Assembly: GCF_013282625.1 (NCBI RefSeq) | Contig: NZ_CP054020.1 | Span: 1,426,001 to 1,490,000, forward strand | Direction: 5' to 3' | DNA length: 64,000 nucleotides | Source: Thiomicrorhabdus xiamenensis | Lineage (GTDB): Bacteria; Pseudomonadota; Gammaproteobacteria; Thiomicrospirales; Thiomicrospiraceae | Shown: positions 1 through 8,864 of the stretch, piece by piece | How the letters are laid out: the number at the start of each line of letters is the position of its first letter | Numbering within the stretch: position 1 is the stretch's first letter | Program-made: the position numbers and the translations under genes | The notes under the pieces: generated by a model | Databases searched by the model: none | What the model was told of the DNA's origin: nothing | The model's input: the letters and a program-made list of their open reading frames with translations, nothing else

Positions 1-466
1 CCAACTCTTTACCCAGAATAATCGAAAACTGTCCCGGCTTGAGTGCCTCCAGCGAGCCGTAACGCATCTTTTGCGCAATATCACCGACTTCATTTTCATA
101 AACCGGCAGTATGCCGCGAATTGCAACACCTTTGACTTTGCCGTTATAGGTCAGCATCCCCTGCTCCATGATATTCGGGGCGGCGCCGAGAATGTCCGGC
201 TGTTGCTTGACTTGCTCGTACAGAGGCTGCCAATCGCTGAGATGCTCATGCTGTTCAGTAATCGTCATATGTGCCGTCATACCGAGGATACGGTCACGCA
301 GTTCCTCTTGAAAGCCGTTCATTATCGACAGCACCGTAATCAGCGCCGTCACACCCAGAGCAATGCCGATAATAGACGAAAATGAAATAAAGGAGATAAA
401 ACCATTGCGCCGCTTGGCGCGCGTATAGCGTAATCCGACAAAAAGCTCAAAAGGGAGTTTTAACAT
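1..466 (-). CDS. Lipoprotein-releasing ABC transporter permease LolC/LolE family, N-terminal part (cut by window edge)
   Basis: The first 155 residues are visible; the rest lies beyond base 1. The start at 466 gives an N-terminus MLKLPFELFVGLRYTRAKRR, then a first membrane segment (about residues 24-48, with FISFSSIIGIALGVTALI) and a periplasmic region containing MNGFQEELRDRILG. This matches the MacB/FtsX-type permeases LolC and LolE. In that family the protein sits in the inner membrane with the ATPase LolD and releases outer-membrane lipoproteins to LolA. The fragment cannot decide between LolC, LolE and a fused form. An AAGGGAG-like stretch precedes no obvious alternative start. The gene is followed upstream on the same strand by an unrelated membrane protein, so no lol operon partner is visible here. 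Confidence 0.85.
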   Translation of the reverse strand, partial: MLKLPFELFVGLRYTRAKRRNGFISFISFSSIIGIALGVTALITVLSIMNGFQEELRDRILGMTAHMTITEQHEHLSDWQPLYEQVKQQPDILGAAPNIMEQGMLTYNGKVKGVAIRGILPVYENEVGDIAQKMRYGSLEALKPGQFSIILGKEL

Positions 467-478
467 AAGGTCTCGATT

Positions 479-1174
479 TTATTTGGACGAATCTTCTTTA
501 TTGAGGTTCGATTCTTCGGAAACCGGATTGGGAGAAGTCTCCGGCGCTTTATAGGAAATAAACACGGGCAGCTCGATTTTTCGCATAATCGCCCAGACCC
601 GCAGTGTCACTGTCAGCAGAATGGCCGTAATGACCGCAACATCCTGCTCGATACCGACGTGAAGCAGAAGCAACAACAGGCTTGCACCGATAAAAGACGC
701 GGTCGCGTAAATTTCCTTTCGTAACACCAGAGGGATTTCACCGACCAGTACATCGCGGATCACACCGCCAACAACACCCGTCATAATACCGGTCATAATT
801 GCAATCGGATCGGAGAACCCGAGTTCCATCGCCTTTTGCGTCCCTATGACGGTAAACACGGCCAATCCAAGCGCATCCGTAAACAGCAGCATCTTAACCG
901 GCAAACGCTTATAGCGTGCGAGAAAAAAGAACGCCACGGTAGAAATCACGACAACGTAAATATAGATATCGTTCTGGGTCCAGAAGACCGGTACACCGAT
1001 AATCAGATCGCGTAAGGTTCCGCCGCCTATCGCCGTTACCATCGCGATGACAATCGCACCAAACAGGTCAAGTTGTTTGCGGCGTGCAGCAAGCAACCCG
1101 GTGATGGCGAACACCACGGTTCCGAAAAGATCCAGAGAATAGAGAATTTGCACAAGATTCATAATGGCGCTCAT
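479..1174 (-). CDS. Trimeric intracellular cation channel (TRIC / UPF0126, YicG-like) membrane protein
   Basis: This is a 231-residue protein with seven hydrophobic segments arranged as two similar halves. Each half carries a glycine-rich turn: AIGGGTLRDLIIG near residue 50 and GVVGGVIRDVLVGE near residue 135. That pattern and length are typical of the UPF0126/TRIC family, whose bacterial members act as cation channels in the inner membrane; the ion carried here is not evident. The polar C-terminal tail (about 30 residues, rich in Ser, Asn and Glu) looks disordered. An in-frame ATG four codons downstream is an alternative start, and neither start has a strong ribosome binding site. The gene lies 12 bases upstream of the LolC/E-like gene and may be cotranscribed with it. 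Confidence 0.85.
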   Translation of the reverse strand: MSAIMNLVQILYSLDLFGTVVFAITGLLAARRKQLDLFGAIVIAMVTAIGGGTLRDLIIGVPVFWTQNDIYIYVVVISTVAFFFLARYKRLPVKMLLFTDALGLAVFTVIGTQKAMELGFSDPIAIMTGIMTGVVGGVIRDVLVGEIPLVLRKEIYATASFIGASLLLLLLHVGIEQDVAVITAILLTVTLRVWAIMRKIELPVFISYKAPETSPNPVSEESNLNKEDSSK

Positions 1175-1320
1175 TATAAACCAGGGTCAGGAGACAATAC
1201 ATCGTTTGCTATCCGTTGACGCAGATTTTTTAGCAAATCCCTTCAGAAGCATTGTGGCAGGCAAGCACCGGTTGCTATAAACAGGCACAAACAAGGTGTT
1301 TTGAATGTTTTTTGCAGGCA

Positions 1321-1352
1321 AAAAAAACGCCCCGATAAACGGGGCGTTTTTT
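1321..1352 (-). terminator. Rho-independent terminator downstream of the SQR-like gene
   Basis: A 7-bp GC stem (CGCCCCG / CGGGGCG, loop ATAAA) is flanked by an A-run on one side and a T-run on the other, so it can work in both directions. It lies 18 bases past the stop of the minus-strand flavoprotein gene, which it most likely terminates. Confidence 0.9.
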
Positions 1353-1369
1353 CAGCTTTGGGAATTCAA

Positions 1370-2686
1370 TTATTTGTCTGATTTCAGACGGTTGATTCCA
1401 AGCATTTTCATAATGTACTTCTGATAGATCGGTTCAGAGTTACCCGCTTTCATATTACGGATAAAGTACTTCTCAAATGCGATTTTCGCCAAGTGTACCC
1501 ACTTACCTTTCTTAGCCCAGGTCAGGTTACGAGGCGGGATCTGAGGCAGAGCAACAAACGCTGCACCGGAATCACCCATATCTGCCAGACAGACGGTGTT
1601 CCAAGTTGGCTCTTCGTGTGCATCCTTACCTTCGATGTTCGCTTCGATGTTGTGGCAGATCGCCGTTACCATCGATTCAATCATCAAACCGGTCTTAGGT
1701 GTACCACAAGGTACCGGACAAGTGGTATCAACTGGAGGAATGGCAATACCAACACCTAGTGCATAGATGTTTTTGTAAGTCGGGTTACGGCTGAACTGGT
1801 CAACTTTAACGAAACCGCGAGGGTTAACCAGAGGGCCACCCATTTTCTCAGGATCACCATCAACCAGGTCGCACAGGAATTTAGATCCTTTAAACGCCGG
1901 TAGCATCATAGAGTATTTGAAAGGCAGTTCATGCTGTTTGATAACATTACCCTGCATGTCGTGCTCGTCAACATACATCACACCGTCTTCGATCTTAGTT
2001 GTCTTGGCGTTACAAATCCAGTTGATGTGACGGTTACGCAATTCGCTTTCCATCAGACCTTTCGAATCACCAACACCACCAAGACCCAAGTGTCCGATGT
2101 AAGGTTCTGCAGTAACGAAAGTCATAGGAACGTCTTTACGGATTTTACGCTTACGCAGATCCGTTTCCATAATCATGGCAAACTCGTAAGCCGGACCGAA
2201 ACAGGATGCACCTTGTACCGCACCAACGATAATCGGACCAGGATCTTTACAGAATTCTTCCCACTGCTCGTAAGCTTCCGCCGCGTGCGGAGTCGTACAA
2301 ACAGAAACAGTGTTACCGCCGTGGCTCTTAGGGCCAAAACCTTCCACTTCATGGAATGCCAGAGACGGACCGGTAGACAGGATCAGGTAGTCGTAATCCA
2401 TTGTGCTACCGTCGTCCAGAGTGATTTGATTATTTTCTGCATCAAGGGCCGTACAGGTCTGGTGATAGAATTCGATGCCCTTACGGTTAAGATGCGGTTC
2501 CAGCTTGAATGAGATATCTTCCGGTTTACGCCAACCTACCGCAACCCAAGGGTTGGAAGGTACAAAGTTAAATTCGTCGACCGCGTTAACGACTTTAACG
2601 GTATGCCCTTTATCCAAATGCTTACGAATGTCGTAAGACATTGGAAGACCGCCGGTGCTAGATCCAACTACAACAACTGTTGCCAT
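1370..2686 (-). CDS. FAD-dependent sulfide:quinone oxidoreductase family protein
   Basis: The protein has 438 residues. The N-terminal dinucleotide-binding motif (VVVVGSSTGGLPMSYDIRK) is followed by a second flavin/disulfide-reductase region (DYDYLILSTGP) and a C-terminal hydrophobic segment with CPVPCGTPKTG. Cysteines occur in ASCFGPAYEF and TTCPVPCG, compatible with the sulfide-handling cysteines of SQR. The sequence style is closest to the broad SQR / flavocytochrome c sulfide dehydrogenase group, possibly the type VI SQRs of sulfur oxidisers. Known role: oxidise sulfide to sulfur or polysulfide and reduce quinone at the inner membrane. The start was set at the ATG at 2686 because AGAGG lies five bases upstream; the GTG at 2692 would sit directly on that SD. 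It has its own terminator and a long AT-rich promoter region with a palindrome. Confidence 0.85.
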   Translation of the reverse strand: MATVVVVGSSTGGLPMSYDIRKHLDKGHTVKVVNAVDEFNFVPSNPWVAVGWRKPEDISFKLEPHLNRKGIEFYHQTCTALDAENNQITLDDGSTMDYDYLILSTGPSLAFHEVEGFGPKSHGGNTVSVCTTPHAAEAYEQWEEFCKDPGPIIVGAVQGASCFGPAYEFAMIMETDLRKRKIRKDVPMTFVTAEPYIGHLGLGGVGDSKGLMESELRNRHINWICNAKTTKIEDGVMYVDEHDMQGNVIKQHELPFKYSMMLPAFKGSKFLCDLVDGDPEKMGGPLVNPRGFVKVDQFSRNPTYKNIYALGVGIAIPPVDTTCPVPCGTPKTGLMIESMVTAICHNIEANIEGKDAHEEPTWNTVCLADMGDSGAAFVALPQIPPRNLTWAKKGKWVHLAKIAFEKYFIRNMKAGNSEPIYQKYIMKMLGINRLKSDK

Positions 2687-2755
2687 GCTCACCTCTATTT
2701 TTTGTATTAACTCAATTAATATATTTATTTATATACTTATAAGAATTTATATAGA

Positions 2756-2775
2756 CTGTAACAACTTGTTTACAG
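2756..2775. promoter_or_regulatory. Imperfect palindrome upstream of the SQR-like gene
   Basis: CTGTAACAACTTGTTTACAG has complementary ends (CTGTAA / TTACAG) and a CAA / TTG core with one bulged base. It lies about 70 bases upstream of the SQR-type ATG, in an otherwise featureless AT-rich 268-bp gap. It could be an operator for a sulfide-responsive regulator, but this is inference from position alone. Confidence 0.35.
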
Positions 2776-2954
2776 CCAGTAAAAACGTTCCCAAATAGTG
2801 CAGGATTGCTCATTAAAATGAAAATAAAAATTTTCGATAAAGAGCAAGTTTTGCTTATTTAAATCAAAAATAAAACTTATTCGCAAGATTGCCAACACAG
2901 TTAATTTCTGATCCAAATTCGGGTTTGAAATTCAACGTCTCTGTAAACGTACAG

Positions 2955-4223
2955 TTAATCGTTTGTAATTTCAGGTTTTTTTGTCAAAACCAGCGGTAGC
3001 CAAAGCAAAACCATAAAGGTCACAACAAAAATACTGCTCAGTGTTAATAAAGCTGCTGCCGCAATAAACAGATTACTATTAAACACTAAAATTAACATGG
3101 TTATTGCCAGCAGCCATGAAGTGATCCATATCGGTCTGGCGACACTGGCCATGGAAAATTTAACCGCCGACAGGCTGTCACGGAATACGCCCTGCTGAGC
3201 ATAATGGTAACGACTGAAAAAATGCACGGCATCATCGATAATCAACCCCAGACTCAACATCAGAATAACCGTAATCGACTGTTCCAGGTCAAATGCACTG
3301 CTCTTGGCATAATACGCCAGTTGCTCCAATAGTGGAAAGACCAGCTGCTGATTGATCTGAAAACTGATCAGCCATGCAGTCACCGCCAGCCATAAAGCGA
3401 AAAATACCAAGCGCGGACTTTTCCAGTACAGCAGAAACAAAGCGCCGAAAACAACCAGTAACAACAGCATCGGCAGATTGAACAACGGTTTATAACTGGC
3501 CCACAGCAGCACCGCCGTGAGTAGTGCAGTAACCAGGATAAGCGCTTTTCTCCAGTGCAATTTGCTCTCCAGCCATTCGAGCAGATTACGGAAACCGTGA
3601 CGGTCGGCTGTATTACCGACGCGGAATTCAAGCAAGAAACTGAGCAGTAGAATCGGCATCAATGTCAAAGTAAGAATCAGACTGACCAGTGCGCCTATAG
3701 CGACAATCCATCCCATATCCATCATCTGCGGGTTCAACCAGCCGGCAAAGAGAAAACCCAGCGCCGTCGTCAGATTGGAAAGAAAAATCGGTTGGAAATT
3801 CAGTTTCAGGGCTTCGGCTACTGCATCGTACTGAAACAGGCCGCGGGCCATTTCGCGCAGTAATGTATTGAGTGCGTGGACCAGATTACTGCTGACCATC
3901 ATGATGACCGCCAGAACCGCCAGTATCGAGGCCTGATGAACCGCGATTTCCAGCCAACCCATAACGCCGAAGGTCGTCAGCAAAGCGACAATTGACAGGA
4001 ATAACTGCAGCAGTGCCGTTTTGAGCGATTCGGTTATCCAGGCCAGAAATCCGGTAATCGCCAGAGATGCGATCACCAGCTGAGGTGCCAGATCCTGTAA
4101 TCCAGTCCAATCGAAATCCACTAAGCCATAACCGATAACCGCGAAAAGCAATCCCAAACGCCACGCAATCGGCTTTTTATTGTGCGCCACTATTTGCACC
4201 CAGTTAAAAGCCCAATTTCCCAT
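2955..4223 (-). CDS. Minimal RND/MMPL-type membrane protein without periplasmic porter domains
   Basis: This is a 422-residue, almost wholly hydrophobic protein with about twelve membrane segments in two halves joined near residues 199-224. The second half has the RND transmembrane-4 signature (LSLGLIIDDAVHFFSRY, with paired Asp) followed by FSMASVARPIWITSWLLA. The first half carries the matching segment MMVSSNLVHALNTLLREMARG without the Asp pair. RND and MMPL exporters normally have large periplasmic loops and 700-1000 residues; here those loops are missing while both six-helix halves remain. A GGGAG SD precedes the chosen ATG. Substrate unknown. It may need a partner for the missing domains, or be a sterol-sensing-domain-like relic. 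Confidence 0.6.
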   Translation of the reverse strand: MGNWAFNWVQIVAHNKKPIAWRLGLLFAVIGYGLVDFDWTGLQDLAPQLVIASLAITGFLAWITESLKTALLQLFLSIVALLTTFGVMGWLEIAVHQASILAVLAVIMMVSSNLVHALNTLLREMARGLFQYDAVAEALKLNFQPIFLSNLTTALGFLFAGWLNPQMMDMGWIVAIGALVSLILTLTLMPILLLSFLLEFRVGNTADRHGFRNLLEWLESKLHWRKALILVTALLTAVLLWASYKPLFNLPMLLLLVVFGALFLLYWKSPRLVFFALWLAVTAWLISFQINQQLVFPLLEQLAYYAKSSAFDLEQSITVILMLSLGLIIDDAVHFFSRYHYAQQGVFRDSLSAVKFSMASVARPIWITSWLLAITMLILVFNSNLFIAAAALLTLSSIFVVTFMVLLWLPLVLTKKPEITND

Positions 4224-4309
4224 TTTTCTCCCTTTTGTATATGATTTGCCCCATTCAAGCCTGCTGCATGGGTTTTAATACCTACAGATCGGCTTTAGAT
4301 CCCTATAAT

Positions 4310-4336
4310 AGGCGTACATAAAAGCCCCGGTAGTTT
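4310..4336 (+). promoter_or_regulatory. 27-nt conserved upstream motif, copy 1 (before mfd)
   Basis: The segment reads AGGCGTACATAAAAG followed by CCCCGGTAGTTT, ending 37 bases before the mfd ATG. A second copy with 24 of 27 identical bases lies at 34068-34094, ending 36 bases before the chemoreceptor ATG. The matching distance to the start codon suggests a promoter or operator rather than a chance repeat. It does not fit the sigma-28, sigma-32 or sigma-54 consensus that I know. Confidence 0.5.
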
Positions 4337-4373
4337 AGAATAAACCGCTTGATTTAGATATATAACTTCAGTC

Positions 4374-7300
4374 ATGGCCGTAAAAAAACAGAACTTTTTT
4401 CCCTTATCCGACTTCACCGTAGCCGGACACAGATCCGTTACCACGCCTTTAAATCTGGCAAGTAGCGCACTGTTCATTAGTCAACTGCAACAGCAGCACC
4501 CTTTCTGTCTGGTACTTGCAGCCGATTCGCAAAAAGCCAGTCAATTGCAACAGCAGATCGAATATTTCGCCACCGACAACGACGGCTGTCCGGTTTTTAC
4601 CCTGCCGGAGTGGGAAACCCTGCCTTACGACCAGTTTTCTCCGCATCAGGATCTGATTTCCGAACGTCTGAGAACACTGCATTATCTACCTAAAACCCGC
4701 TCCGGGATTTTAGTTATTCCGTCCAATCTGCTTAACCAGCAGCTGATTCCGCAAACCTTTCTGGCGCAGTTTACGTTTCTCTTCAAAAAAGGCGACCGTC
4801 TTGATCAGGAACAGTTGATTCAACAACTGGATATTTCCGGTTATCAGCGAGTCAGTCAGGTTATGGAACATGGTGATTACGCTGTGCGCGGCGGTATTAT
4901 CGACCTCTTCCCTATGGGATCGAAAACCCCTTTCCGCCTCGATCTTTTTGACGATGAAATCGACTCCATCCGCAGCTTCGATCCGGAAACGCAGCGAACC
5001 ACCCACAGTATTGATGCCGTCGACCTCTTACCTGCAAAAGAGTTCAACTTAAACCGCCAAGGCATTGATACCTTTAAACAAAACTTCAGACACTACTTTG
5101 GCGACGATGCCCGTAACAGCCAATTGTACCGTCAGGTCAGCGACGGCGAATCGATTGGCGGACTGGAATATTACCTGCCGTTTTTCCATAAGCAGACCGC
5201 AACGCTTTTCGACTATCTTCCCCAAGAGACATTGGTGATTGATTTCGACAGCATTGAAGAAGCGTTGGAAAAAAACCTCAAAGAGTATCAGGAACGTTAT
5301 CAGGTCGGACAATACAACAGCGATTTTCCGCTGATTAAACCGCAGGACCTGCTTATACCGTCCGATCAGGTGATGCACGGTCTTAAATCCTATCATCGAA
5401 TTTCCATCTCGGCCGAAGATTCCGCCAAAAAGGCAACGCATAAATTCAATCGGCACAATCTGCCGAACCTCGGTATAGAATCGCAAAGCGATTACCCTCT
5501 GGCTCGTCTGAACAGTTTTCTCGACCAGCACGATCAGCCAGTCATTTTCTGTGCCGAATCAACCGGTCGTCGTGAAACCCTGATGACCGTTTTGAGAAAA
5601 CAGCTCACGCAAAAATCGGCACAAACGCCGGAAGTCTGCCAATCGTGGCAAGAATTGCAAAACTGGCTCAATAAAGCGCATACAAGCCGTCAACTCGCCA
5701 CCGCAATCATCGTCGCACCGCTCGAAGAGTCGATCTATTTCGACGATATCTGCCTGATTACCGAGGCGGAAATTTTCGGTCAGACCGTACTACAACGTCG
5801 TCGTCGCAACCGCAAACATCAGGACTTCGACACCGCAATCGCTAATCTGGTTGAACTGGAAGAAGGCAGCCCGATCGTACATATCGACCACGGTGTCGGA
5901 CGCTATCTCGGACTGGAAACCATGGATGTCCGCGGTACCGCACACGAGTTTCTGAAAATCCAGTATGCCAACGAAGCGATGTTGTATGTACCGGTCAGTT
6001 CATTGCATCTGATCAGCCGTTATACCGGCGCCACTCCGGAAACCGCGCCTCTGCATAAACTCGGCAGTGACAAATGGGATAAAGCCAAACAGAAAGCGGC
6101 ACAGAAAGCGCACGATGTCGCAGCAGAACTGCTGGACATCTACGCGCAGCGCGCGGCACGCAAAGGCTATGCCTTCGAACTTGAAGATGACGCTTATGCC
6201 CGGTTTGTCGCCGGCTTCCCGTTTGAAGAAACGCCGGATCAGTATATCGCCATCGAATCGGTTTTAGCCGATATGAAGTCCGCGCAACCGATGGATCGTC
6301 TGGTTTGTGGCGATGTCGGCTTTGGGAAAACCGAGGTGGCCATGCGTGCCGCCTTTATTGCCGCGCATGCTGGCCGTCAGGTAGCCATGCTGGTGCCGAC
6401 GACCCTGCTGGCCCACCAGCATTTTGAGAACTTCCGTAACCGCTTCGCCGACTGGCCGATTCGAATTGAAGTCCTGTCCCGTTTTCAGAACGCCAAAGAG
6501 CAGAAAACTATTCTTGCCGATCTGGCCGACGGTAAGGTCGACATTATTATCGGTACGCACAAGCTGATCCAAAAAGACGTCAAATACAAACAGATCGGCT
6601 TGATTATTATCGACGAGGAACACCGCTTCGGGGTTCGTCAGAAAGAGCAGTTGAAGAAAATTCGTGCTCAGGTTGACGTTCTGACCATGACGGCGACACC
6701 GATTCCACGAACCTTGAATATGGCCATGAACGATTTGCGCGACCTTTCGATCATTGCCACACCACCGGCCAAACGTCTGGCGGTGCAGACTTTTGTACAG
6801 CAGTGGAACCCGGAAACCGTGCGCGAGGCCTGCCTGCGCGAGATCCGCCGCGGCGGTCAGGTGTATCTGCTTTATAACCATGTCGACCGCATCGAGCGCA
6901 TGGTTGAACAGATGCAGGAGTTGATCCCGGAAGCAAAAATTACCTATGCGCACGGTCAGATGAATGAAAAACAGCTGGAATCGGTCATGGAAGATTTCTA
7001 CCACCGCCGCTTCAATATTCTGGTGTGTACGACGATTATCGAAACCGGTATCGACATTCCGACGGCGAACACGATTCTGATTCACCGCGCCGATAAATTC
7101 GGACTGGCGCAGCTGCACCAGTTGCGCGGTCGCGTAGGCCGTTCGCACCACAAAGCCTATGCCTATCTGTTTACCGGGGATAAAGCGATGCTGACCAAGG
7201 ATGCTGAAAAACGCCTTAGCGCCATTGCCAAACATAATACGCTCGGTGCCGGCTTTATGCTTGCCAGCCACGACTTGGAAATCCGCGGAGCCGGCGAACT

Positions 7301-7865
7301 GCTGGGTTCCGGACAATCCGGTCAGATTCAGGAAATCGGTTTCGGTCTATACAGCGAGATTCTCGACAAATCAGTTAAAGCGCTTAAATCCGGTAAACAA
7401 CCGGAATTGAATACGCAATTGCATTACGGCTGCGAAGTCGATCTCGACGAACCGGCATTGATTCCGGAAGACTATCTGCCGGATGTTCACAGCCGTCTGG
7501 TCCTGTATAAACGTCTGGCCAGCGCCGAGACCCTTGAGAGCTTGCGCGATCTGGAAGTCGAAATGATCGATCGTTTCGGACTGCTTCCGTTTCAGGTCAA
7601 GAATCTGATCGCAGTAACCGAAATAAAACTGCTGGTCGAGCCGCTCGGTATTATCAAAATCGACGCCTCAGAAGCGATGATTCGCATCGTATTTAACGAG
7701 CAGCCGGATATTGATCCGCTAAAATTGATTCAGTTGATTCAAAAACATCCGAAAAATTATCAGATGAAAGGACAGAGCGAATTGAAGTTTTTCGATACAA
7801 TGCCAACTCTAGAAGAGCGAACGGCCGCTATCGAATTACTGATTAAACAAATTCGCCCATCTTAA
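4374..7865 (+). CDS. mfd: Transcription-repair coupling factor Mfd
   Basis: This 1163-residue protein is the usual length for Mfd (about 1150). It removes RNA polymerase stalled at DNA lesions and recruits UvrA. The UvrB-like N-terminal module spans about 1-340 (GDYAVRGGIIDLFP), the RNA-polymerase-interacting CarD-like domain about 490-560 (GSPIVHIDHGVGRYLGLE), and the RecG-like translocase about 580-960. Walker A is GDVGFGKTEVA near 645, the DEEH box is IIDEEHRFG near 747, and motif VI is RGRVGRS near 917. The C-terminal TRCF domain covers about 1000-1150. The start has no strong SD but fits the family. A 16-base gap separates it from the next gene, so they are probably cotranscribed. Confidence 0.97.
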   Translation: MAVKKQNFFPLSDFTVAGHRSVTTPLNLASSALFISQLQQQHPFCLVLAADSQKASQLQQQIEYFATDNDGCPVFTLPEWETLPYDQFSPHQDLISERLRTLHYLPKTRSGILVIPSNLLNQQLIPQTFLAQFTFLFKKGDRLDQEQLIQQLDISGYQRVSQVMEHGDYAVRGGIIDLFPMGSKTPFRLDLFDDEIDSIRSFDPETQRTTHSIDAVDLLPAKEFNLNRQGIDTFKQNFRHYFGDDARNSQLYRQVSDGESIGGLEYYLPFFHKQTATLFDYLPQETLVIDFDSIEEALEKNLKEYQERYQVGQYNSDFPLIKPQDLLIPSDQVMHGLKSYHRISISAEDSAKKATHKFNRHNLPNLGIESQSDYPLARLNSFLDQHDQPVIFCAESTGRRETLMTVLRKQLTQKSAQTPEVCQSWQELQNWLNKAHTSRQLATAIIVAPLEESIYFDDICLITEAEIFGQTVLQRRRRNRKHQDFDTAIANLVELEEGSPIVHIDHGVGRYLGLETMDVRGTAHEFLKIQYANEAMLYVPVSSLHLISRYTGATPETAPLHKLGSDKWDKAKQKAAQKAHDVAAELLDIYAQRAARKGYAFELEDDAYARFVAGFPFEETPDQYIAIESVLADMKSAQPMDRLVCGDVGFGKTEVAMRAAFIAAHAGRQVAMLVPTTLLAHQHFENFRNRFADWPIRIEVLSRFQNAKEQKTILADLADGKVDIIIGTHKLIQKDVKYKQIGLIIIDEEHRFGVRQKEQLKKIRAQVDVLTMTATPIPRTLNMAMNDLRDLSIIATPPAKRLAVQTFVQQWNPETVREACLREIRRGGQVYLLYNHVDRIERMVEQMQELIPEAKITYAHGQMNEKQLESVMEDFYHRRFNILVCTTIIETGIDIPTANTILIHRADKFGLAQLHQLRGRVGRSHHKAYAYLFTGDKAMLTKDAEKRLSAIAKHNTLGAGFMLASHDLEIRGAGELLGSGQSGQIQEIGFGLYSEILDKSVKALKSGKQPELNTQLHYGCEVDLDEPALIPEDYLPDVHSRLVLYKRLASAETLESLRDLEVEMIDRFGLLPFQVKNLIAVTEIKLLVEPLGIIKIDASEAMIRIVFNEQPDIDPLKLIQLIQKHPKNYQMKGQSELKFFDTMPTLEERTAAIELLIKQIRPS

Positions 7866-7881
7866 AGACGGAAAATACCTT

Positions 7882-8544
7882 ATGCGCACCCACTCCATGA
7901 TGCTTAACACCGAAACCATTCGCAATACACTTCGCAACTGGGCTTTTCTCGGCGCCCTCTTTATCCTCTTCCTGATGGCCGGTCAGAATGCGTACGCGGA
8001 AGATAAAACACCTCGCTATCAAGTGGAAGTCATTGTCTTTGAACAGCTTGCGTTAAAAGGCTGGACCGAAGAGAACTGGCCTGAGATTCCATCCGGTGTC
8101 GATTTAAGTAACAGCACGTCTTATCTGACAACAAACCAGAAGCCGCTGTACTTGCGTGCCGGCGATTTAACGCTGACCGACGTTGCAAAACGCATGAATC
8201 GCGGCTATCGCGTCATTTTCCACGAAAGTTGGAGCCAATTCGCTTACGAATCCCGTAAGTCACCGAAAGTGCTGATCGAGAAAGAACATGGTGGCGATTC
8301 GCTTCTGGGCACGGTCAAAGTCTACAAGACCAAATTCTCACACATTGAACTGGATCTCGAACTGGAAAGAACCATTCCAAACGCCATTCGCGCCGAGTTT
8401 GCCCAGCGTCTCGGTCTTGACGAATACAACCTGCCGTCGACCTGGCGTTTCAAACTACAGGAAAAACGCAAAGCGGATAGCGGCGAACTGCATTACTTTG
8501 ACCACCCTATCTTCGGCGCTCTGGTCAGAATCCAAGCCCTGTAA
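7882..8544 (+). CDS. csiV: CsiV-family periplasmic protein
   Basis: A 220-residue protein with an N-terminal hydrophobic segment (WAFLGALFILFLMAG, about 20-35) and a likely signal cleavage after AYA. The next residues, YQVEVIVFEQ, are the hallmark of the CsiV family, as is the later GYRVIFHESWSQ. In Vibrio cholerae CsiV is a peptidoglycan-binding protein that limits the toxicity of D-amino acids and works with the lipoprotein-dependent PBP1A pathway. The gene commonly sits next to mfd in gammaproteobacteria, as it does here. The assignment is by motif and neighbourhood. The exact start is uncertain because no good SD is visible. Confidence 0.75.
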   Translation: MRTHSMMLNTETIRNTLRNWAFLGALFILFLMAGQNAYAEDKTPRYQVEVIVFEQLALKGWTEENWPEIPSGVDLSNSTSYLTTNQKPLYLRAGDLTLTDVAKRMNRGYRVIFHESWSQFAYESRKSPKVLIEKEHGGDSLLGTVKVYKTKFSHIELDLELERTIPNAIRAEFAQRLGLDEYNLPSTWRFKLQEKRKADSGELHYFDHPIFGALVRIQAL

Positions 8545-8574
8545 AACAACATCGTAATAACAAAATATAAAAGA

Positions 8575-8601
8575 CGTCAGAAGATTTCTGGCGGCTTTCT
8601 T
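8575..8601 (+). terminator. Probable terminator after the mfd-csiV pair
   Basis: CGTCAGAA and TTCTGGCG pair over eight positions (one G-U) around a GAT loop and are followed by GCTTTCTT. It lies 30 bases past the stop codon. The tail is only moderately T-rich, so termination may be partial. Confidence 0.6.
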
Positions 8602-8864
8602 GTATCAAAAACCTTAAAACTTCAAGACAAATAAAACTGAGTTATCGCCACACTTCAAGAAAAACGTGTTTGGTCAATAAATTATCTAAATAAATAAGCG
8701 CTCAAAATGACCTCAAACAAGGGCAAGCTGAAGCCGGAAGCTTTATACTGTATAAGCTTTTCTACTTAAGCTCGGTAGATTAAGCCGTTGAGATTCTCAC
8801 ACGAAACTTATCGACATCCTTAAGCTTATTTAGGCTTAATTGCTCGTTTATCTGGAAACACAAT
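8602..8864 (+). promoter_or_regulatory. Upstream region of the binding-protein / diguanylate cyclase pair, with repeated TTAAGC motifs
   Basis: No gene is seen here; the whole stretch from 8545 to 8864 is non-coding. It holds a near-palindrome AAGCTTTATACTGTATAAGC around 8738-8760 and four TTAAGC-type hexamers in either orientation between about 8763 and 8841, the last two forming an inverted pair (TTAAGCTTATTTAGGCTTAA, about 8820-8840). Clustered copies close to the start codon suggest binding sites for a regulator. No named consensus was recognised. Confidence 0.4.

Noticed and set aside
6264-7316. 350-codon open frame on the minus strand inside mfd
   Set aside because: It lies wholly opposite the conserved translocase domain of mfd, shows no protein-family features and no SD. 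It is a shadow of the codon use of mfd.
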